A DNA stretch of 64,000 nucleotides. Origin: Adineta steineri (taxonomy: Eukaryota; Rotifera; Eurotatoria; Adinetida; Adinetidae). The stretch spans positions 1,069,115-1,133,114 of the forward strand of contig CAJNOI010000001.1 of the NCBI GenBank assembly GCA_905250115.1, written 5' to 3'. The stretch's first letter is position 1. Every line of letters begins with the position of its first letter. Positions 55,473 to 64,000 of this stretch are shown here, piece after piece. A model generated the notes under the pieces. That model saw only the letters and a program-made list of their open reading frames with translations, was not told where the DNA came from and did no database searches. Position numbers and translations under genes: made by a program.

Positions 55473-56646
55473 AGAATAGTTAATAAGCAAATAAAAGAAT
55501 GTTTTTTGACTCGTATTTGAATTAGTTCTAGTTCATAGTGACTCGAGCGCGCATATAGAGAACAAGTTTGTAAATAATAAAAACGTAATGGTCAAAGTCG
55601 ATTGGTAAGATAATAAACATACATATATATATGCGTATAAATGACTTATACAAACATATTTACGTTTCTAATTCTTTACGAGTGTTCTCTGTAATAAATG
55701 GAGAAGAAGAATAACTTCCATAGAGTTGAATCGTAATAGTGTCGAACGAGGTCTCGTATGACGAAGAAAAAGTTAAAAGACTGCAATATATATACCAATA
55801 TGTAATGAACGCATGCTCTTATTAAATCAATCTTGAACGTGTGGATGTGGGAAAACACAATGAACAATCACACCCAGAGCATATAATATTTTGATACAAA
55901 AATATCGAATTAAAATAAACAGTACAAATACAATTGAATTATATATACTCATGATTATGTTTTGTTCCGCTTAAATATATTGAACTATTACTCACTCTCC
56001 AATAAGAGTTACATGACGATAAGAAAAATAAATTGTATTGTTTTCAAGAATGTGTACTGCAATTTGTAATAGGTTCAATGAAAGAGTACAATAATATGAC
56101 TGAGAAACTATTGTGAAAATTAAATTATTACAAAATTTGGAAATTCTATTTTTTATTTCTATGATGTATTTCACTGATAATGCATGTTTAAAAACATAAC
56201 TTCAACTGAGTTATTCATTGATCTTCAGTATCAATCGAATGCGCAACACTATTGTGGGTTAAAGCTAAAGTTAATAATATAAATATTATTAGATGCAGTT
56301 AGACATAATTTTACTGATAGTGCTAAGATTTTATTACATCATGGAACACTTAATCTTCGTAATAAATCAATCAATATAACGTCAACAGACTTAGTAGTAG
56401 AGTATTATACTCTTGCATTTAATAATTGTTGATTCAAAAACGCAGAAAAAAAGGAAGAAACAATCATGAAATTATAATTAAAAAAGTAGAATCAATCGAT
56501 TTCAATGAGAGTTGATAACATTCGTATTGAAAACATGACTATGTACATCAAATATTATGTTGATGAGTATAATTTCTGATGTTGAACGATCAGATGATTG
56601 AGATGGATAACTATATTGTTTAATTAAATACCCATTTTGTTGATAA
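55473..56646. other. gap with a short GT-rich hairpin (copy 4 of the telomere-like tract)
   Basis: About 1.2 kb, AT-rich. At 55829-55880, AATCTTGAACGTGTGGATGT then GGG is followed by a spacer and CACACCCAGAGC; the opening AATCTTGA matches copies 1 and 2. Nothing else is recognisable. The stretch at about 56280-56440 looks like decayed coding sequence but gives no continuous frame. Confidence 0.5.
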
Positions 56647-57055
56647 TTATTCAAAATCAGTATTAGAAGTTGATGCTAAAAAAGGATTAAGATCAAGTGA
56701 AGCCATTGTTCGACTTATAATTCGGACAATATTATCAAAATGTATTGCTAATTGTACTTGTGCATTAATACCTAGAAAAATAAATTTTATTCTAATAAAA
56801 ATTGTTGATATAAATCTTACCTGTGCTAGTTAATTTAATTTTACCGATAGTAACATCAACACCAGTATTAAATGAAACAAGATTCGCAATCTTAGCAGAA
56901 ACGCTGATAGATGCTTTTAAATTGTCTGCAGCTAATGAAATTTTATCAATACTTAAATGAGGTATATTGAACCATAAATCAGGTGGATTACTAATATTAA
57001 ATAGTAATATTATAGTTAGTAAAATAAATAAAACTATTACTGAGTAAAAATTCAT
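56647..57055 (-). CDS. small secreted or membrane-anchored protein, function unknown
   Basis: Two exons. The first begins MNFYSVIVLFILLTIILLFN, a signal peptide or anchor, then IPHLSIDKISLAADNLKASI, SVSAKIANLVSFNTGVDVTI and GKIKLTSTG. A short intron leads to INAQVQLAI and DNIVRIISRTMASLDLNPFL, ending ASTSNTDFE. The product is about 118 residues. Alternating beta-type sequence with a final amphipathic helix suggests a lipid-binding-like or LEA2-like small domain, but I cannot name the family. It is complete, lies on the same strand as NCAPG, and is separated from its stop by about 250 bp. Confidence 0.65.
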
Positions 57056-57304
57056 TGATATGTATGATGTTAGTACTTATTCATCGTCCCTCTAAATTTT
57101 GATTGATGAAGAATTAGTGAAGTCAGATTAAATATAACATATTTCTTTCATCTCTTTTTAACATCTTTCGAAAAAAAAAATTTTATTTATTAAGCTGCTA
57201 ATATATAACATAGAAAATATATATATATCTATTGAAGATATTTTGTTTTTTACATAACATTAATACACACAACTATATTAATATGTACACACATACGAAA
57301 TTAT

Positions 57305-60300
57305 TTATTTATTTATTTGAGGTGTTGATGATTGAGTAGGCGGTAGTTTTTTCTTATTGCTATTATTGATATTTAAAGGAGTAATATCAAGATCAATACG
57401 ACGATGTTTACGTTGTTGACGTAATGAAGGTGTTGATAATGGAATTTGTTGTGATGAATCTTGTTGTTTACGTGCACTTGATCGAAGTATCATACGTGAT
57501 GTACTTGTAATACTACTACGTGGTGGACTAAGTGATTCAGTTGATGTTGCATCTGCACGTGCTCGTTTATTAACTGATGTGATAGATTGAGGTTGAGGAT
57601 TTTCATTTTCAATATCTGATGTTGCTTCTTCATTTTCTGATTCTGACGAAGGTGATGAACATGATGATGAAACATTTTCATCATTCATTTTTTTAGCAGG
57701 TGTAATACAAAGTTTCGTTTGATTTTTTTCATTACGAATAGGTACAGTTGCTGGTGCTGGTGGTGCAATTATTGAATTCGTAGAAGTTTGTGAAAGAAGT
57801 GAATCTTTCGGTATACGTTCTATTATATAAAAAATCGGAACATGTCAATCAAATTTCTAAATAAAATAACTTACTTTTTTTCCCAAGACCACGAAAAGCT
57901 GTATCCATAAGTGGTGAACCAGGTGTTGTTGAATTTGCATTAGAAACATGTGCTGGAATTGAACTAATAACTGTTGCATTTAATTGAGATGAATCAGTCT
58001 AGAGCGAAAAGCAAAACTCGATAAATATAAATAAATCAAATGTTTATGAACTTACAAGTGTCGATTCATTCAGTGTTGTATCATTATCATCATCAAATCC
58101 ACGTAATAATTCAATACGACTTGATAATTTTTTAATAAATAATTTTAAATTAGCTTTTCGTTTACTAACTGTTAAATACTAGAGAAACGAAATTAAAAAA
58201 AACAGTTTAAAGCAAAAGAATAATTAAATTCGAAACATACTTTATTAACTTTTTTTGATTTACTTCTTAAATTTTTAAGAATTGTCCAATCATCTGTTGT
58301 TATATCGATTAAATTTAATGTTGTAACTAATGAACGTATAAGATCATCATTTGTTGATGATTTTAATTGACCTAGTATTGTACGTACAATATAAAAATGA
58401 TATTTTAACCGAGCCTAGACAAGATAAAATGAATCTATCGATTATTTTTGTTTAAAATATTTACTTCATGTTTTTGTTTTTCAACAATTTCTTTATCTAA
58501 TATTTGTTTATTTGTTGATACAGTTGAACAATTTAAATGAGCATGAATTGTTAAATCAAGATTTGTTGTATTTGGATCATTTAAATCAACATCAATTCCA
58601 TCATTATCCGATGATGATGATGGAGCATTTTGCATGAGATGATTAAGAACTGCCCGTTCACGTATTTGATGTAATTGAAGAAAAAGTTTGATTGCATCAG
58701 CAACAAATGTTGGTTCTTGTTTAGTTAAATCATTTTTTAAAAGCCCATCAATGGATGGTTGTAATGCATTAAATAAATATTTATCAGTTTGCCTTTAAAA
58801 AAATCGATAGATTTATATAAAAAAAAGACAATTGATTTTTTTTCTACCAAAATTTATCAGCATATGTTGGAAAGAATGTTGTTAGAAGACCACCAACACG
58901 AATATCAGTTGATTCATCATACCAAGCAACAATTAATTTAGCAAATGCTTCACCACTATTGACTTGACCAGCAAAGAATAATTTAATCATATTTGTCAAA
59001 GCAGTTAAACGAACATTTATAATCTGAAAATTTAATTTTTATTATGAAAAAACAAAATTAATTTTATTTACTCGACTATCAATCGATTGAGCAATAAGAT
59101 TAAATCCTTGTTCAATAGCTTGTATAAGTTGTCGACTATTATTTGTATTTTTCATCATATTTAAAGCATTATGTCGAATAAACATGTCACCCAATGCATT
59201 TAAACCTTCAATAATTGCAACTGATGCATCATTTTCTACGACTTTATTAATAAGTTCAAGATTTTCCATCATAAGATGTTTATTATAAACTGCAAGTAAT
59301 CCTAATGCACGAACGGCATGACGACGAACTTGTATATCAAGTGACATAAGACTTGATACAGCCTATATGATTTATGCAAATAAAATTTTTTATAAAAAGA
59401 ATTCCTTTTTTTCTTACTAAATCTCGTGCATAATTTACAAATGATGGTGGTAAAATTTTATTTGGCATTGTTGTTGATAGGAGTTCACAAAGAATTGTTA
59501 AACGTTTAACAAGCATAAAATTTCGATGTTCAATCTATTAGACAAAACAGAAACTGAACTTTAATTTCATGAAGAAAAAAATTGTAAATACTGTTGAACG
59601 ATCACCAGCAGATGTAATTGAAGTCATATGTGATTGTGATTGAGTTGATATTATTGTATGATCATAATTTGAAAGACGTTCTTTAACTTCAATAAGATCT
59701 CTTTCAAGTTGAACACGTTCATTAACATTCTGTGATGCTATATCATGATCACGAATACGATGTAAACAATCTTGTAAAGATGATTGACGTTCACGTAAAG
59801 TAATAATCTTTTGATGAAAAAAGCAATTAGAAATATATATATGAGTAAAGAATAGTTTAATATACTTCATGTTCACTTCTTCGATCAGCTAGAATATGTT
59901 CTGTACATCGACTTTCACGTTTTTCAAGATCAGCTAACATTTCAATTGTTTTTCTTTGTCGATGTTCAAATTTTGGTTCAATTTTTTTCATTATATTCAT
60001 AATCATTTTATATGTTGAAGTTTGTATTTCTTCCATAAAAAACATATCACGACATAATGTTTCAACACGATATCTTCCAGCAAGATCATCAAATTTACAA
60101 TGAACCATAACATGTAAAACACAATCAACAACAAAATTTATTTCTGCAGCAACAGAATCACTTGTTGAATCATCATGATACGAACGAATTAATCTTCAAG
60201 AAAAACTAAGAATATAAAATTAATTATTAATATTATTATTTACTCGTAAAGTACATCAACAAGATCGACAAGTTCAGGTAGTATAGCATCAAGTTTTTCA

Positions 60301-61583
60301 CTATAATCATTATTTCGACCAAGATATTCAACAAGATGTTGCCAGAAAAATGCCGATTCACAATCAAGTCGTTCAACATCAATTAATTTTCTTAAAATTG
60401 TAAATCAAAATTTATTTTCAACCAAAAAAGTACTATTTCATTCTTACCTATCATTGATAAATGTTTCTTTAAAATGATCATAATGTTTAGTTAAATTATC
60501 ATCAAAAAGCATTTTTAATATTCGTCCTGTTTGTTCACCAATATTCATTACATCAATCATTTTAAGAAAACCAGTTATTGTTTTATGTGCATCAGGATGT
60601 TTTGTTGGATCAGCGTCAATTGGTACTGGTAATTTATCAATCCATGTATGTACAACACATTCAACAAAAGCACGTACAACAGGTTCTTCCGGATCATCCA
60701 TACCCATACGAACAATACGACATCGTTCAATGGTTGGTAAAACTTTTAATGTTTGTACTTTTTGTGCAAATACATTATAGGCACATAAACGAACAGTTGC
60801 ATTTGTATCTGTAAGACGTCGTAGAAAATGTTGTAAATTTGAACGTGTTATAGCTATTGAACGAAGTGATTCTTTTCGAACAAGTGGATGTGAATCATGA
60901 TCCATTAACCATATAAGACGTTTTGTAATAAGATCATCAGGATCTTTTGTATTTTGTAATCGACCACTAGATTTAGCTGCTTGAGCTCGTACTTGATAAC
61001 TTCGATCATTCATTCGATCGAGACAAATATTAACAAGTAATTCAAATAAATCACCATCTAATTCAGCATTCTCAGCCATTTTTTCTAATGTTTGACCAAT
61101 AAGAACACATATATTTGCTCGAACATAATCACTTGGATGATTTTTATGCTATTTTGAAAAAAATATTAAAAATAAAATAAAACGAAAGATTTGAAAATAC
61201 TTCATCAAAAAATTGTATAACACGTGGTAAAATTGGATGAAATAAATCAGTTTGCATACTATCATTATTTTGAGAATCATCATTCGTATTATTTGTTGAT
61301 GAACCTATTTCTAAGGTAAGAAAAGATGAAATAAATTGAAGAGCATGTTGAACAAATGTTGAATTTGATGGAGATGTTATAGTTGAAGCTATACAACGAA
61401 GAAATTCATCATGAAATGATTGTTGATTGCACTTAAAACAAAAGAAACTCGATTAATCAAGAAATTTATTTTTGGAATAAAAAAAACCTTTGAATAAAGA
61501 TCAGCAAGTGCTTTAAGATGTTCACCATGTCGAATATTATTATTTTGTGCTTGATCAAGTATAGTTCGAATTGCTTTTTCCAT
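57305..61583 (-). CDS. NCAPG: condensin complex subunit 3 (NCAPG/CAP-G)
   Basis: Start MEKAIRTILDQAQNNNIRHG, then HEAT repeats throughout. The diagnostic stretch is CLDRMNDRSYQVRAQAAKSS, LQNTKDPDDLITKRLIWLMD, HPLVRKESLRSIAITRS and LTDTNATVRLCAYNVFAQKV, which follows the CAP-G pattern of 'DKVPNVRSQAVLALARLQD...VRRAVLSCIA...VRKLAYQVLAEKV'. Later exons carry further HEAT units (QVRRHAVRALGLLAVYNKHL). The C-terminus is a disordered Ser/Arg-rich tail (ARADATSTESLSPPRSS) ending SSTPQINK, likely a phosphorylation region. CAP-G with CAP-H binds DNA within condensin I during mitotic chromosome compaction. About ten exons give an estimated 1000 residues, near the family norm. Confidence 0.9.
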
Positions 61584-61874
61584 TTTTTTTCAATATTTAC
61601 AATATAGCATAGCAATAATAGATGTGAAGAAAGAACAAATACATCTGCTGGACGGTTAAATTCAATTCGTACGTTAAACAAAGACTACTGTGATCGTTCC
61701 AATGAAAAGATAGATGACGCTAATCATATATGTAAGATCGTAATTCTTTCTATACTTTTTATTGCACTGTAGATCATGTTATAAAAAAATATCATCACAA
61801 TAGTAATATCAGACTTAAACAAAAAAAAAATACAAACAACAAATAATAATCATATTTAAAAAAAAAGCAACGTT

Positions 61875-62522
61875 CTATTTTATAGCTGAAGATGATGTTA
61901 CAGACATTCGTTCACAATCGTATAATATATCTGGTGAAAATAAGGGATTTGGTACTTCAGTATCATCCATCTAGAAGATAAAATATTTATTATTATAAGA
62001 TATCGAAATATGAAAATACTTACACAAGCAAAACCCGAATATTCATATAGAGAATGTGGAGTTTGAGATGGTGATGCCATAGATACAAAACCTGAATCAT
62101 TCGTTTTCAAAACAGTCATGTTCAGTGTCGAATCTTCCAAAGCAACTCTACAAAAGAAAATCAATGATTTTATTTCTGTTATACAATAAACTTACTTTTG
62201 TCGTTCTATCAACTCATTACGCTGTTGTTCATAATAAGTCATCAGTGCATTTTGTACTAGCAATTCTTCATTCATTGATGTTGTTGTAAAATCAATCTTT
62301 TTCGTATCACTATCATTATCAGATTTTCTTGAATAAACTCTATAAATTTATCATCAATAATAGAAACAAATTTAGATAGATTTTTACTTATTACAAAATA
62401 ATAACGCTCCTATCAGAGCAATAGCCAATATAGCACATACAGTAATTTCAATAACTAAAGAAAAATATTAAATATTTTCTTATTATTATTGTTTATACAA
62501 AATTTTTACCAAGAATAACCAT
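61875..62522 (-). CDS. small single-pass membrane protein, function unknown
   Basis: Exons: 62522-62510 (MVIL plus one base), 62454 to about 62393, then three further exons ending at the TAG at 61875. The product is roughly 150 residues. It opens with a membrane helix (VIEITVCAILAIALIGALLF) with no cleavable signal, then a cytoplasmic-type tail: KVYSRKSDNDSDTKKIDFTT, a helical MNEELLVQNALMTYYEQQRN, ELIERQK and a Ser/Thr/Pro-rich end (SMASPSQTPHSLYEYSGFA, PNPLFSPDILYDCE). Splice phases join cleanly. No family was recognised. The tyrosines in YEYSGF and LYDCE could be sorting or phosphorylation sites. Confidence 0.6.
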
Positions 62523-62742
62523 TAGTCAAAAAATTATAATGTGCATTTAACTAGAAATAAAAATGATATTTTGTTTATCAAGCAGATCTTTTTTTGATTT
62601 TGTATTATTCTTTATTTCTATTAAAAAAAAACAGAACTAACAAATATTCGTCAGTCTATCAGACTAATTCTGAGTTTCGTAAAAATTAAACTAAAAAAAA
62701 AAGGAACGCCATCAGATTATTGCATTTGATCTATTATTTTTT

Positions 62743-63621
62743 CTATGCTAAATTAGTATGAAAAATAGTTGTTAATTCTTTGCGCATATCTAATGATAAA
62801 TCGGGGTGCCAAAAGTCAATTGTAAGAAAAATTTGTTGTTTATTAGTTGGATTTTGAATGGAATGTTCAAGTCCATCGTTGTATAAAGTTGCACGTTTAT
62901 TTTCTATTGGTAAACGTTTATGTTTATTAATAAGAACATGTGCGGGTGATTGTTCATCACAAATTAATCCAAAATTCATACGTATACAACAATTTGTTAA
63001 ACCATTTTGATTTTTTTCATTTTCATTCTTATCCGAGGTTAAGCGTGTAAGAAAACAATTACCAAATATACAATTTTCATTATTAATACAAATAGCATTA
63101 GGTAATAGATGTAAAATTTCAAATAATTTTGGTAAACTTTTACAATTCGTTTCATTTTCTTCACCATTTTTATATAAATAAAAATCAGTCCATTGAATAT
63201 TATCATTATTTTGTAAGAATTTAATTATTTCTTGTCGAAGTTCATCATAATGTTTCAAAAGTATTTCTTCATCAGATATTTTACCTTGATTACTACTTAA
63301 ACCACGATGATAATAAACTGTTGGTTTTTCATCATTTCGACGAACTAAACGATCATGTTGTACTAAATTATTAAGTACAATAGATTTCAATGAATTATTT
63401 TCATCATCATCATAATCTTTTTTAATACGATTTATTGCACGACCACGTACTGATCCGGAACCCAGACATTTTGAACAAAATGGATTTGGACAATGATTTG
63501 TACGTAGAACAAAATGTAAGAGTGTACGATAAACACATATGATGCAGATAAGAAGAAAAAAACGGAAGAACCATACTTGATCACGAAGTACTTCAAATGT
63601 ATCACGTAATGAACTAAACAT
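62743..63621 (-). CDS. ASPHD2-like aspartyl beta-hydroxylase domain protein, probably catalytically degenerate
   Basis: A single exon of 292 residues. It has an N-terminal membrane helix (WFFRFFLLICIICVYRTLL), then the paired-cysteine block NHCPNPFCSKCLGSG as in ASPHD1/2, and a C-terminal Asp/Asn hydroxylase domain: WTDFYLYKNGEENETNC, LLPNAICINNENCIFGNC, YNDGLEHSIQNPTN, FLTIDFWHPDLSLD and KELTTIFHTNLA. The second iron ligand region is kept (GLEHS for human SFLHA). The first ligand block, EHYGPTN in human ASPHD2, reads NQNGLTN here, so the histidine is missing. The following RCHLGL is RMNFGL. A type II ER membrane topology is expected from the family. It is probably a pseudoenzyme. The start is preceded by an acceptor-like CTATTTTAG nine bases upstream. 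Confidence 0.82.
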   Translation of the reverse strand: MFSSLRDTFEVLRDQVWFFRFFLLICIICVYRTLLHFVLRTNHCPNPFCSKCLGSGSVRGRAINRIKKDYDDDENNSLKSIVLNNLVQHDRLVRRNDEKPTVYYHRGLSSNQGKISDEEILLKHYDELRQEIIKFLQNNDNIQWTDFYLYKNGEENETNCKSLPKLFEILHLLPNAICINNENCIFGNCFLTRLTSDKNENEKNQNGLTNCCIRMNFGLICDEQSPAHVLINKHKRLPIENKRATLYNDGLEHSIQNPTNKQQIFLTIDFWHPDLSLDMRKELTTIFHTNLA

Positions 63622-64000
63622 TTTTTTGGTCTAAAATAGTAACAGAATATTTTTGTTTTTTCTAAAAATTCAATCAGTTTATTAGAGAGTTTATGTGCGC
63701 GTTTATTATATGTCTTACACATTCTGTTTGCAGTTATTGAACAAAAAAAAGAGAGAAAGAGAAAAAGAAAACGAATAGATTCAATATCGACTGCTTAATT
63801 TTAACCAAGCAAACCGCATAGATACATACAAATACAGAAGTCTTTGACATCCATGCAAATCATATATCATGTTTTAAATGTTCTACAATGTGACTGAACA
63901 CAGAAGAAGAAGAAAAAAACGAGAAAGAATAAGTATAATAATGTATAGAAAGTTTTTTATTTTATTGTTTTGTTTTTGTCTCTTGTTTATAATATTCTGT
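63622..64000. other. upstream flank of the ASPHD-like gene, nothing recognised
   Basis: About 380 bp, AT-rich, with purine tracts (GAGAGAAAGAGAAAAAGAAA at about 63751). It probably contains the promoter of the minus-strand gene. No coding or repeat feature was found. Confidence 0.4.

Overview
This window is nuclear DNA from a small-genome invertebrate, most likely a bdelloid rotifer (Adineta/Rotaria type). It is AT-rich with many short introns (often 50-60 bp), and its clearly animal genes include ciliary ones. It also carries ADP-ribosyltransferase genes fused to tetratricopeptide repeats, several small palindromic DNA transposons, and scattered GT-rich tracts resembling the TGTGGG telomere unit that I recall for bdelloids. 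The species assignment is inference; no rRNA or organelle gene confirms it. All gene spans below include introns.

Left part (1-28.9 kb), dense conserved genes: a casein kinase 1 fragment (minus, runs off the left edge), TMEM67/meckelin (minus), DRP1/DNM1L (plus), NDOR1 (minus), a CCHCR1-like coiled-coil protein (plus), a disordered protein with 24-residue repeats (plus), COG1 (minus), eIF3B and an mS34-like mitochondrial ribosomal protein (both plus, 185 bp apart).

Middle (29-46 kb): an unrecognised gene whose three roughly 1.3 kb exons are diverged copies of one membrane-ectodomain-membrane module, joined by phase-1 introns (29496-34799, minus). Then a 2 kb gap with an inverted repeat, a long ARFGEF3/BIG3-like gene (minus) with a 713 bp palindromic element in one intron, and DNAAF4/DYX1C1 (plus).

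Accessory stretch (46-56.6 kb): a gene-poor segment holding a hAT-type non-autonomous transposon with an exact 8 bp target duplication, a palindromic Tc1/mariner-like element nested inside it, a second TA-flanked palindromic element and a 123 bp tandem duplication. These precede two plus-strand ADP-ribosyltransferase genes. One ends in a glycine-rich membrane hairpin; the other has a Rossmann-like N-terminal region and kinesin-light-chain-type TPRs.

Right part (56.6-64 kb), all minus strand: a small secreted or anchored protein, condensin subunit NCAPG, a short single-pass membrane protein, and an ASPHD2-like aspartyl hydroxylase homologue that seems to have lost one iron-binding histidine.

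The housekeeping genes do not form one pathway, although TMEM67, DNAAF4 and CCHCR1 all concern cilia or centrioles. The strongest candidates for something undescribed are the three-module receptor-like gene, the two ADP-ribosyltransferase architectures and the family of GT-rich foldback tracts.
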